NCBI GenBank assembly: GCA_900239685.1
Contig: OENT01000560.1
Span: forward strand, 1-64,000
Reading direction: 5' to 3'
DNA from: Rotaria macrura
Taxonomy: Eukaryota; Rotifera; Eurotatoria; Philodinida; Philodinidae
DNA length: 64,000 nt
Both the position numbers and the translations under genes were made by a program. A model generated the notes under the pieces. The model was not told the origin of the DNA and ran no database searches. It saw nothing but the letters and a program-made list of their open reading frames with translations. Shown here piece after piece: positions 32,613 to 44,469 of this stretch (its first letter is position 1; each line of letters starts with the position of its first letter).

Positions 32613-35601
32613 TCATTTTCTTTTGTTTATTTTTGAACATTAACATATCCGATGAAATAAAGATTACCATGTAGTTCAGTCGTTCGAAGTAAATACCATC
32701 CAATTGTGCAATTGAAAATGTCTCGAATTAAAAGTTCAGCATAAGGAAAGTTAATGTTGGCAATGACTTTCATATTTACTTACGTTTCTCATTTTTCTCG
32801 AGTCTAGATATTTATTATCTAAGCAATACAAATCTACGTCATTTAAATGAGTTATAGTGAGTACTTCGCAACATTTGATGAAACAACTAAAGGCAGCTAG
32901 GATCTTCAAGAATGCAGAGATATAAAATATGACTGTATGTTCATAATAACAGTTTTTTCAATGAAGCATAACTGATGAAAACTGCCAATGATTAGATCAT
33001 AGTTGAATCCGTTGATTTCCATCGTCAATACTTATAACACCGATTGAATATAGTTTAACACCTCGACCATGGCTATATGTATATCTATATAGTGTGTGAG
33101 GTTGACGGGCATTTGTTGAAGTAACAAACACACACTTACACTTCGGCTTATTTACCAACTCAGATAGTAATTAATGACAGTAAAAATTTTAAATACAAGA
33201 TAAATCAAGTTTGAGCCACTACGTAGTTTTCCATTATAAAACTATTCGAAGAAAAATGAACTGATTCTAAACTACTGTATCGGTATGCTCAAAAATATAG
33301 TATTTCAAAGATTACCTTTCGATAGAATGATTTGGGTACAACATAAACACAAGTATGCATCGATGTACTTAGAATGCCCGTCTCATTTAAAACATAAAAT
33401 CCGTATTTTTTAAATATACTGCTTCTTCATACAAATGTTGAAATATTTCTGCCCACATTTCTATTGCAAGATGTTAGTGTTTCATCATTTTGATCAAGGC
33501 TCAAACTCATAAAATTCAAGAATTTACTATTCATTATGTATGATATGCCAATTGCTAACGTAACTATGGTGCAGTTCATGCAATCACGTTTCTGGGCGTG
33601 GGCTATGTTCACAGTTGAGATTAGTTATCATTTTGGGTAACTATCTCATCAGTTCGATGTGCCTTCTTCAACCTTTCCTCCAGGCAGCCACCCAAATGAC
33701 GTGTTTAACTGAAAAGTAACTGTGCATTTTTATTTGCTGATATCCAATCATCAAGTATACTATTTCAATTTTGTTTTTTAGTAATTTTATCACATTTATG
33801 CATTCATTCAACTAAAGAGAAGAAAAGTATTTGAAGAATATACTTTGACACCAAATAAATACAGAAAAAAAAGTATTTGAGTCGACAGGAGTAATGAGAA
33901 TAAACTGAAAGAAAGTTTTTCAAGTTTTAGACGTAACTAAGAATCATGATGTGTGAAGAGGATGATTTATATTTTTCATCGATATTGCTAGAATGCACTA
34001 TTTGATTTATTATCGATTCAAGCTGTTGACAGATGCAAAACAAGATATTTATCAAAAAACATATTGTTTAATTATCGATTAAGTTAAAATAAAAAACAAT
34101 GAATGATTCATTACATGGATGGTATTAAAAAGAAAAGAATATTGTCATATGATGCACAGTTTTAAAGCTATCATTTACTGTTGGTAAAGAAGAGTATAAA
34201 TAATAGACATAAAACAAGCTGCCAACTTTTAGTCATCTCAATACAACCAAGGGAATGTAATTCTTCCTCGAGGCTCTTTTCGGCGATCTGAAATTAAAAA
34301 TAGATTAATTATTTTAAAAAATTCAACTATATCTCAAATAGAAGTAATATTTATTGTATATTCGTTCTGATAGTACAGATTACAACATAAATGGATTCAT
34401 AGGTTTTGCTGTCACCTTATGAATCATTCGATGGACAAAAAAATCTTCTGTTTTTTCTCTTTTCGTTCTTGATTTTGTAATTGAATATCAAATTGTGATG
34501 ACTCCACTTGATCTCTCAAGGTTTTCAGTTTGCACGACTGAAACGTAATGCTGTAAACATGAAGTTTGACAGCTATTCTTATGTAACCATGTTTTATCAT
34601 AAAACAAAATATTGGCAAGAATCATTTTTTTCATCGAATAGAAAAATATGTGTTGAACTAATGAAAAATCAAGTTCCTTACGAAGCTACCATAGACCTCA
34701 TATATCTTGTATAGCCGAAGCGCAACGTGAGGTAAGAATCAGATTGTACTTAATGATGCTAGTTGCTGAATCTCACGGTATAATAGAAAATTTATCTTTA
34801 ATTTTGTCTTCAATATTGTTTCCATGATATACAGTTTCTCTATTATATCAAGTTCGTTGCTTGTGTCATAAAACAGAGGATACGATATGTTGCTGCTACC
34901 TCGACTTTCTACTATTCCATATCAACAGTTTTCATGTGTTTAAATACTTCTTTATTACTAAACGTGAGAAAAGTAGTATCCGTTGTCACACTTTGTTTTG
35001 TAGTCATATAGACATTGATTGCTTCTCAGATTTTCGACCTTCGAAAAAACAAACTCATCGGAGAGTCAATCATAATCTATTTTTCGTTTTTCACAATAAA
35101 ACTAGGGTTATATAAGACTATATAATTACAGTTACCAAAGAGTCGTATTAAGAATGCTGTATAATTAATTGTGCGGGATATGAAAGAGACTAATTATGTA
35201 AGAATATATTAACAAAATAGTTTCAGCGAATTACAATATTCTAATTCATGACGACTTATTATCTGCAAATCATATGCCAGTTTATGACACTCTTCTGGAT
35301 CCTATTTGAGTTTTTACAGTTATATACACATGTGTCATACGTCTGCTATTTTGTTTTGTTCTCTAAGCTGCTTCCGCAGTCACTGTTGAATTTCTTCAGT
35401 TTTCTTGCATTATGTGTTAGATGATGAAATACCTTGTAATGAATACTCTACGAAAATACCGATAGATTGTAAATGTTTTACGAGGATGCTCCAAGTTTTT
35501 GTTTTCAGTATATGTTCGAATTATTTTCATAAAACTGAGTTGAATAGACGAAGGTACTCCACAACTCCATTGAAGTAGGTCTACTATTTTAGGTAGCTAG
35601 T
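32613..35601. other. Long intergenic stretch, no gene seen
   Basis: About 3 kb of AT-rich sequence downstream of the multicopper oxidase gene. Several short open stretches have no recognisable domain. Confidence 0.4.
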
Positions 35602-37842
35602 TTAAAATAAGTTTACATGAACCTGTCTATCTTTGTTTGTTGTTTCGTTTCCTGCTTTCATCCATACTATGGTTAATTTACCTGATAAAAAACTTACATG
35701 AATCATAAGGGCCATTCCTCGATCTAGGTGAGGTTCTGTGTGACAATGAAGTAACCAAACACCGGGATTGATTGCACGAAAACGAATTCTTATATATCTA
35801 GAGTATACGAATATGACATTTATTGCCTTTTGATGAAGCCAAAAACAGAATTTATTTTACCCTCCACTTGGCACTATTACTGTATCTTTGACTAATTGTG
35901 TATTAGTTTTACAGTTTGTACATTTACAATCAATGTTGCCATCATCGCACAACACATTTGGATTGTTTGCCATAAAAATTCCGGTCGTTTTATTTAATTG
36001 AGACAATCCTTGTTCGATAATATGAAAGAATGAACCATGTAAATGGATCGGATGTTGATCAGCATCAAAATTAACGATAAGAAACTCGATTATATTCCCA
36101 TACTGTGCAACTATATTATGATAACATTTTAGTCGTCTTGGTCCACCCTTTTTATGTCTCATCTGTGAACACGATAGTTGTTCACGTGCTGCTATTTGAT
36201 TATAAAGAATAGGTTGATCGCTATTTGGATAAACCATACTAAAGTAATTTATTGATTCGAAGCCTGATTCTTCATCTGTAGGTCCAACTACAGTTAATGA
36301 AAGGGATTGTCGGATTCCTACTTGTGCTGTGCTAGCGACAAGTTTTTCGTCAATATGTGATGAATCGGATGTCATATTTTGCATTGTCAAACAGATCAAA
36401 TTCGGTTCTGATCCGTACTGAGTAAAAGGGCAATTCAAAATATAACATGGTTCTTCTAAAGAGCATTTCCGCACACTCGTGTTTGGTACCATTAGACTAT
36501 TATTTCCAAGCTGTAAAATAGCTCGACCATGCCATCTGGAATTGTTGTTTTTGTCTAATGTGTTCACACGAATCCACCCTAAAAGAAATTTTTATATTCA
36601 ATTTAACACGATGATGACATAGAAAAATTCAAGACTTTCTTAACAACTTACATGATGTATGATTTAAAGGTGTCGTTACATTGACGAGTACATCGTATCG
36701 CTCTCCTAGCCCTAAGACTATCTGATCAACCAGAATAGGCTTAGAAAATGGGATACCATCAGATGAAATCACTTGTAATCGATGTTCATCGATAGAAAAG
36801 ACAAGCGAAAAAGCACTGCCACCATTGATCAAACGAATACGATACTGTGAGTTTGAATCTTGAACAATAAGACGTTCCAGAGGAGTGTGCGAACTACGGT
36901 TGCTGCGTGGATCAAAATATCGGCCACGACCGTTAACTAAAATCGATGTAACTAGTGCTTCAGCTGCTCGTGATCCGTCAACAGCTTGAAAATAATCGAT
37001 GGTGTCCGAAGACATGATGGACTCAATGCTATCTGGAAAGAACTGACCACTTTGAACCAGAAATTGATGTTGCTCACTAAAATAATGATCGCTATAGCTT
37101 GAAAAATAAAATTCATTTAATATGATAAAAATACCCAGTGTAGAGATGTTGCCAATCTTGAAGAATGAGAGTGAACTCTTTATTTTTCTGTGATGGCATT
37201 GCTTTTGAATGAACAATGAATCCTCCCAATAATCCCATAGCTGTTTGAGATTTGACATGAGAATGATACCAGAATGTACCTTCATCGGTGGCAATGAACT
37301 CATGTTCAAATGTTGAGCCGGGTAAAATTGATAGCTGTGTGACGCGAGCAACACCATCACTTTGCGGTGTTCCCATTTGTCGAATACCATGAAAATGTAC
37401 GCTAAGTGTCTCAGTGGGAAGGTCATTGAACACTTTTACATAGATCTTTTGTCCTTGATAAACATGTAGCACAGGACCAGGAAGAGAATGATTAAACGCA
37501 TAGATCTATGTACGAAAAAAATCTTAGTCTTATATTTGATTTTTCTTCAATAGTAAAGGCGTAGCTCACCAGTTTTGGATACCCGTCTCCGGTAACAATG
37601 TCATCAGCATCAAATATTTTATCTGAATCATCATACTTATGTAAGATGCCGTTGTCATTGGTCACAACACGATACAACTGTTTGTAAAACATAGTCATAG
37701 CGCTGCCAGCATGCAACTCAAATTTGCAAGTTTCCATCAATGGTTTACAATCGCTCTTATCAGAGACCCATGGATCAAAAGGCTCTAGACTTCGAACAGT
37801 AAACAGCAATGAGATGCTAGCAAGAAACAGAAACGACCACAT
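35602..37842 (-). CDS. Secreted multicopper oxidase (laccase/ferroxidase-like), about 642 aa
   Basis: Exons on plus coordinates in coding order: 37570-37842, 37135-37505, 36652-37097, 35861-36578, 35698-35797 and probably 35602-35622. All join in frame. A signal peptide (MWSFLFLASISLLFTVRS) is followed by three cupredoxin domains. All copper motifs are present: HFHG (128-131), YHSH (171-174), HPIHLHG (539-545) and HCHTEPHLDRGM (620-631) with Met631 as type-1 axial ligand. The enzyme oxidises phenols, amines or metal ions while reducing O2 to water, outside the cell or at the cell surface. The last junction is uncertain: the 75-nt putative last intron is also open in frame, so the C-terminus could be 25 residues longer. 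No disabling change seen. Confidence 0.88.
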
Positions 37843-40403
37843 TTGTTTGCCTGTTTTGTGAATATTCGACTGAATATTTATCTATCATTTAAGTGTATTA
37901 GGTTTCGTACTTTTTCTTTGGCAAACTATTTCTGTCAATCTTATGAATCATGAGAATTCGATCTGTCATGTTCGTACAGTATCATTCGTAACCTTTTATT
38001 CTCACAAAGTAAATTGCCCTTGAGTAAATGTTTTTTCGAAATCTTCATTTTGTTTCTGCTTTTTTGTTTGAAACATACAAGAATATTGGTCTCTTACACA
38101 ATTGAGAGATGTATAGATTTTGAACAAAGATGGGTTATTTTAAATATTGAGTTAACTTGTAACACAATGAAAACGTTGTACTTATAAAGACATATGTGTA
38201 CATTGCAAAGTTTTTCCTTTGTGCTAAATGCTACATATAGTTGGTCATGTTCATTCTAAGAATCCAACTAAATCCCAAAGCCTTTCCTTAAAAGGCAGAA
38301 TCGTTGAGGCTCGTACGAATTGTAATCTACTTGAGTAGAAATCAGTTTATTTTGTACAGGTTTTTTAGGATATAGTACTAAACTTCGAATGTTCTTTCCA
38401 TGTGTACATATTCGGTAATAAAACTAGTTTTCAAAACATTGACTCAGAACTGAAACTAGAAGAATATTGCATTGAACAATTGTTTTTAGCAGAAGATTTT
38501 TACTAAACGCACTTTTGTACGTTACTCAGCAGCTTGCTGGCAAAATTTTTCAAATTGAAATTGACGATTTTTACAAAAAAGTAAGGTGTGCAAAAATTGT
38601 TGAGAATTCTACACTACGAATGAAACATCTTTTTAGTTTCTAAGTGTCTCTATGGCAATTTTTAATTTTGGATGACAAAGTAATCCTTTTAGAATAGTTG
38701 TGTGTAACTGTACGTGTTTGAAAGGTATCAGTAATTTCAATTATTCGTGAGTTACATATATGAATACTACAAAAGAGAATTTTCCAATCAATATTGTTGG
38801 AAATTGTACGTCGGCAACGGTTTGAATAATCAATCATGAATCCTTTCATTACGTATTACATTGATTGACAGCAGGTGAAAATTAATTATAGAACGGAACG
38901 ACCATCATTTCTGGAATGATGTCCACTTTGGGAGCGAGATCTAGCCACGAAAAAGTATATTCACTCTTGTTTTGCTCTCTTGAAAATATATTTGTTAATG
39001 TAAACATGATCGAACAATGAAGTAAATAACAGAAGTCAGGGAAGAGAATGAACAAAAAATAGAGAAGAAAAGAACATGAAAAGAAGGCAAAAAAAAACTG
39101 AAAATGTCACGCTTTGATTTTTGAATCGTTGTTTTTTATTTTCTGACATCAAAATACCGACATTAATTTCTTGCTCGTGTTATTAAGACCGAATATCGAA
39201 ATCTATGAGTGTATGCATTCATCACCAGTTGATATAACGTGACATTATTACATAGAGTCCTATATTGATCAAGAGCAGCTACTCTCATAAGTCGAGCTCA
39301 CACACAATACTAGATCTTATGTACCTGTTACACATAAGCCTTTCCATCATATTGAGCTAGATAATGTTTTTGGGAAAATAATTACATGGTATAGCTTATC
39401 TTGCCAGCAATACGTAAAATCAAATATTATTATTTCAACCACGAGAAAACGATGAACAGTATTTCTGTTTCATTTGTAGAAGAAAAGCGTTTTGTAAGTT
39501 TTGATTCGTTTTAAGTAAAAAGAAACAGAAGAACGATAGTAGATAAATCTTTGATAACATTGCAATTTATACACATTTTATCAAACAGATTCCGAAACTA
39601 ATAAGAAAAAGTATACACATAGACATGAATCGCTTCGATCCCTTATCTGATAGAACCGATATATACCAAAAGATTTTAAAAAAGTCACAAAGCTCGTTCT
39701 TTTCTTTCCCTCTGTTTGAGTCGAAACAAAAACATAAAGCAGACTATAGTGAATACAATTCAAGCGATTCAACCTGTGAAAAATTCGATCCACGTTTCAA
39801 CTTGTCATTTTACACGACAACATAATAAGTCTTTTGAATTGCAAAGAACTTCTAACAGATTTTGGCTAGAGTATTGTTGTAAATCAAACCTTTTATGTTA
39901 TTCCTGTCAGACAGATCTATCATTCGGGTAATTACATGCGTCTTGTCGATATTGATCACTATTCAGAAAAGAGTTGAACAGAGCAATATTTTATGTCTGT
40001 TCGTCACATATCAAGAATTCCTCTCGAATATGCTTCACAACAGTGAGAAAGTGGCCTTGTAGGCAGATCCGAAAATTTTAATAAAGACATCTGACGGCTC
40101 GACAGAGTGGGGCAACGGCCATGCAAGGAAAATTAAAATTAACGGAATCGAATTCCTAAAGACCCACTGACATCCGAGCCTCTGTAAAATTGAACATAAC
40201 ACAATCGATTCTGTACGTTATTCGAATACAGAGAAAAACAAAATTAGTTAAGTCAACAGTCCTCAATCCTTTTATTAAATAAATAAATACTATAATTAGT
40301 GACTTATATCGAAGAATGACAAAACCAGCAAAAATGATTTGAAAGTCATACTATGGCATTTCAAACGATAATTGTGAACTTTCCAGCACGAGACGTTGTT
40401 GTC
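37843..40403. other. Intergenic stretch, no gene seen
   Basis: About 2.6 kb between the multicopper oxidase start and the 3' end of the von Willebrand A gene. A/T-rich, no recognisable domain in any frame. Confidence 0.4.
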
Positions 40404-43244
40404 TTACAAGTTGTCTTCGTTCATGCTTGTTTTTACGTTCAAAATTCTTCTCGGTGCTTGTTGAAAGTTATCTGTTTGTTTTCTTTTAAGGTTTGTAATT
40501 GAGTTACTAGCATTGCATACTGCTCCTTCTATAAGCATATGATCGTTGCAATCAAATATAGTTCCAAGCATAGTGGGAGACCAATGTCTACTTTGTAGAA
40601 TAAAACCTTTTGTCTCGTTACACAAGCTTTTCATGTTTTGCATTTCAATGCGTTCTTGTTGAGTTTTTAATTGCCGTGGATCTGACAAATATGAGATCAA
40701 ACCAATTCTTAATTTTGATTTTCTCGCTTCACGTTTAACATCATTGAATTTATTATTTCCACTATCGTTCACGCCACTACTGATACAAACAATCAGTTTT
40801 TTTGCTTCGGCAACTTCTCTATCATTTTCACTCGAGTATTCCATTATGCACTTAATGCCGACTTTGATAGCATCATATAAGCATGTCGAACTCGCCTTAG
40901 GGTAATCTATATTTTTGACACCATGTTCAAATGAATAAATTTCTCTGGTAATTGGGCACATAATCGATATATTCGAACTGAACTGGATAAGTCCAAAAGC
41001 ATGCTCGTGAACCGACGAACAATATTGTTTGATGAATCCACGCAGCATTGAATTCATATCAGATATCAATGAGGATTGATCACTTTTCTCTCCTTTACGG
41101 TCGAATATGGAGCTGCTAGTATCGAGAAGAACCATAGTAATGTGATCAACAGCAGCTCTTGGAATCGAAGATGGCTTTAATTTAAAGCGGCAAACACGAA
41201 TACTACATTGTAACAAAGAATGTAATGGTGCGATATTGGATCCATCTCTTTGCACATCATAAAAATCCGAACACGTGGCGCGAACTCGAGTTCCCATTGG
41301 ATCAAATAGGTAAAAAAACGGTTCATTACTAGAGACTTTAATATAATTTCCTTGACAAAATGCAAGAACGACTTTTTTATTTCTCAGCAGAATTATTTGA
41401 TCTCGTCCATTACTGCTAATATTTCTGCGAGTCTTCAACGTAAATTCAGGGTATTTATTTTCCAAGATTTCATATAAATTCATCAACTGATGATCGGTTA
41501 ATTTTTCCAGAGATTGGTCATAATCTTCGCAAATCTGTTTCACAATCGTATATGTCTTTGCATAACGATTAAAACTAATGGAGGGGTTGGTAGTAGTTTG
41601 CAAATATTTTGTAAATAAGGATAAATCCATTTCATATTGTAGTGTTCCATCATCTATCGGTACTGGTTCTGCAAGATTGTTTGAATATATTTTGAAATCA
41701 GGTTCGTTCGATAGATTGCCGATCGAATGATTTCTTTCATTCCTTATAAAAGATCCGAAATCATACGTAGTAGTACATGCCCGACGTTTATTGTCTCCGT
41801 GAGTGCATTTTTCAAAGAGCCAACAAATAAGATGTGGCATGAAAGAGCCTAGCATAAATGGTTCAACTGTTGTCGGACATAATTTAGCAAGAAGATGGAG
41901 AAATCCATCGATGAGAATAATTTTTTCGAACGCGAACATGGAACCCTCTATCGCATGAATCAAAGCCATGACCGCTGGTGGAAAAAGATACCGCTGAATA
42001 ACAGATAAGAATATGTTCAGAAGTTTTTGACGCTCAGCACGTTGAATTTTCGGTGGTCGACAAAAGTAGAGATGCAGTGCATATAAACATACGAGAAAAA
42101 TACTTTGAGCCAATGGTTCCTGCTGCACGGTAAATACACGGGGTGTCCACCAGTCACAATGAGAAAATATAACTTTAGGGTCTGTTTCGTATGTATACAT
42201 CGACTCGAATTCATAGCGGTGAAGAAAAAATATTGAAAAATGTGGCATAAGAGCATTGATGGATCGTGGTCTCATCGCAAGTAAACTTTTCAAAGTTACA
42301 TCGTCATTTCTGATATCGATAAATATATGCATACGATGATTAAAAAACAAAGGACATAATTCTTCAGTTAAAGAGCGTGCCAAGTCATTTCTAATATTCT
42401 CACAGACATAATGCCATAGGTGTTTGAGTTTTGAACTCGTGTTAATTTTCACATCACAGCTTTTGTACAGTATGTCCACTTTTATAGTCCCCATCGGCTC
42501 ATAAGAATCATGATGTTCCACATCAGCTAATTTTTTGCCTGAATGATTCTCATGTAGATATCGTGCAGTATTCTCTTCTTCATTTAAGCGATCATTTGAA
42601 ATGGATTCCGTTTTGTGACCATTGGTGAGAAAGCTAGAAGCCAAAGACACTGTAATTATGGCACTGCTACAAGATTGTACAGAGTCATTCAGCGTTATAG
42701 TTGTTCTAAGTTCGGGATCTTGTTGAAAAACGATAGTTCTCCTTTCTGTTATTTCAGATAGATTATCGTCAGGCGGAATGCTCCTACTGTATTTTATGCT
42801 ATGATTATGTTCCTGTGTCGGACTTTCGATAAATATGAGCGGTGGTTGAATTCGCCGATCTTTCAGACCTTCGTAAGAGGCATGTCTGTTTTGAATATGG
42901 GAATACTTGTTCTTTGGAATAGTAGCGTCATCATGGTCACTATCTGATATTTCATGTATCAGTTGATCTGGTCTGAATACAGTATATTCACTTTTCGCAG
43001 GTTTCGATTTCGGTTGTATTCTCATGGGTTCTGAAGACTTGATGCATAGATCAAAGAAAGCAGAGTTTGGAGAGAGTATTGCACCTTTGTATGTAAGATC
43101 GAAGTCGTAGTCGATTTCGAATTCATGTTGAATATCTTTAATTATTGATGAAATTCGCGCGAACGGGTTGCTTGTATTCCTTCTATAAGATTTATCGTAT
43201 ATTGCAACTGTATAAACGGCCGCAGATGGAGTTGAACTCGCCAT
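40404..43244 (-). CDS. Intronless von Willebrand A-domain protein, 946 aa
   Basis: One uninterrupted exon from ATG 43244. Residues 1-70 have a ubiquitin-like look (FDLTYKGAILSP). Residues 80-240 are polar and probably disordered. A second beta-rich segment starts near 250 (MGTIKVDILYKSCDVKI), and 370-480 is hydrophobic and probably helical but without clear membrane spans. A von Willebrand A domain occupies about 700-895: the MIDAS start DTSSS is at 708-712, the MIDAS Thr at about 787 (SSTCLYDAI), but the usual TDG is SSG (822-824). No signal peptide, so probably intracellular. VWA domains bind protein ligands via a metal ion; intracellular ones often sit in ubiquitin or ribosome-related machines. 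The function here is unknown and the architecture is unfamiliar to me. Confidence 0.8.
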   Translation of the reverse strand: MASSTPSAAVYTVAIYDKSYRRNTSNPFARISSIIKDIQHEFEIDYDFDLTYKGAILSPNSAFFDLCIKSSEPMRIQPKSKPAKSEYTVFRPDQLIHEISDSDHDDATIPKNKYSHIQNRHASYEGLKDRRIQPPLIFIESPTQEHNHSIKYSRSIPPDDNLSEITERRTIVFQQDPELRTTITLNDSVQSCSSAIITVSLASSFLTNGHKTESISNDRLNEEENTARYLHENHSGKKLADVEHHDSYEPMGTIKVDILYKSCDVKINTSSKLKHLWHYVCENIRNDLARSLTEELCPLFFNHRMHIFIDIRNDDVTLKSLLAMRPRSINALMPHFSIFFLHRYEFESMYTYETDPKVIFSHCDWWTPRVFTVQQEPLAQSIFLVCLYALHLYFCRPPKIQRAERQKLLNIFLSVIQRYLFPPAVMALIHAIEGSMFAFEKIILIDGFLHLLAKLCPTTVEPFMLGSFMPHLICWLFEKCTHGDNKRRACTTTYDFGSFIRNERNHSIGNLSNEPDFKIYSNNLAEPVPIDDGTLQYEMDLSLFTKYLQTTTNPSISFNRYAKTYTIVKQICEDYDQSLEKLTDHQLMNLYEILENKYPEFTLKTRRNISSNGRDQIILLRNKKVVLAFCQGNYIKVSSNEPFFYLFDPMGTRVRATCSDFYDVQRDGSNIAPLHSLLQCSIRVCRFKLKPSSIPRAAVDHITMVLLDTSSSIFDRKGEKSDQSSLISDMNSMLRGFIKQYCSSVHEHAFGLIQFSSNISIMCPITREIYSFEHGVKNIDYPKASSTCLYDAIKVGIKCIMEYSSENDREVAEAKKLIVCISSGVNDSGNNKFNDVKREARKSKLRIGLISYLSDPRQLKTQQERIEMQNMKSLCNETKGFILQSRHWSPTMLGTIFDCNDHMLIEGAVCNASNSITNLKRKQTDNFQQAPRRILNVKTSMNEDNL

Positions 43245-44253
43245 ATTAATGGAGAGCTTATGAATTTATCTCTTTATAAATTCTCACTTAGTTGTATTTC
43301 AAGTGACTGAACGTAGAGATCCTATATCTATAAATAAAAAAAATTCCATTGATCAAGTGAGATAAAATGCACATCAATCGAAAATGAAGTAATCCAAAAA
43401 ATTGGAAACCAGTAGCAGTCAGAATTCAGGCATGGCATCTTTCGGCTGAAACTCACTACTTCCTCTATGAATCAACAAAATGTTAATGGTCATGAATTTC
43501 TAAATTCTTGTTCTGTATAGCGTCGAGCGATCAAAATAATTCCACAAATAATCTGAAAAAAGTGTCTAGATGGTCAAAGAAAATATTTAAAAATTGATGT
43601 ATTGGGAATCGAATGGCACACGGCGACTTTTTCCTAAACAAGTGCTCATTTCTCTATTCACACTTCGCCAAATGATCGTTGATTTCTATAATATCACTTG
43701 TCAAAATTAACTGACCTTAGACAGTGAGCGGAATTAGCATGAATCTTGAAAAACAATCATATTTATTCCGATGATATATTTTTAATTGTTAATCGATTTA
43801 CTAACGCTATTGAGTAGCTCTTTCATTTCTATGGCACATGTTCTAGGGAAGAAGAAAATTTAATGCAAAAATGATTCCGGAATCAACGATTCAAAGCAAA
43901 AAAAATTATTTTTATTCTTTCCAAGTTATATCAATGCTTGCCAGCCGAGTGACAAGAGGAAGCCATGTCTTGCTGCAATGAAGCAACGAACTTCAAACAA
44001 AAAAAACAATAATGCATTGTTGTTCTATGATTTTCACCGTGTGTCAATGACAGCGTCTTGCTCAGTTACTAGTATGATGAGAATAAAATTAGTCTATCAA
44101 CTTCAGTTAACAATTCAAATTTGTATAGCTGAATTCTAATCGACTACACATATTTCGAAAAAAACTGTCACCATGTTAGCTATAATGATACGATGAAAAG
44201 CTAGAAAGGAAACAATACAAGGTTCTGGTCAGATTTACATGAATAAATAATTC
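43245..44253. other. Upstream flank of the VWA gene
   Basis: About 1 kb, AT-rich, no gene seen. Confidence 0.4.
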
Positions 44254-44469
44254 TTATTCTTCGATGGAAAAGTCCACGTACATGCTGATAAGCATGGAAT
44301 GTGCCCAAGGAAAAGTACTAGACGAATCAATATTTTTGACAGTCATATTTACATTAAGGGTTAATCTAGCATAGCCAAAGTATCCATTTTCATAAGCAGG
44401 ATAGAAAATTAAGAGACCCATTGTACTTGGGCTACTTCCGTTTTCTCCATGAGTAAATATTTGATTGAT
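44254..44469 (-). pseudogene. Orphan terminal exon of an unrecognised gene
   Basis: A 216-nt exon preceded by an acceptor (CGCAATAG) encodes 71 codons from ATC to TAA 44254-44256 without stops. Segments include THGENGSSPSTMGLLIFYPA, then GYFGYARLTLNVNMTVKN and a C-terminus near ISMYVDFSIEE. It has coding character and a final beta-rich domain, perhaps extracellular (an N-M-T glycosylation site). No upstream exon was found between 44470 and 46700. It may be the remnant of a lost gene or the last exon of one with a distant start. Confidence 0.4.
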
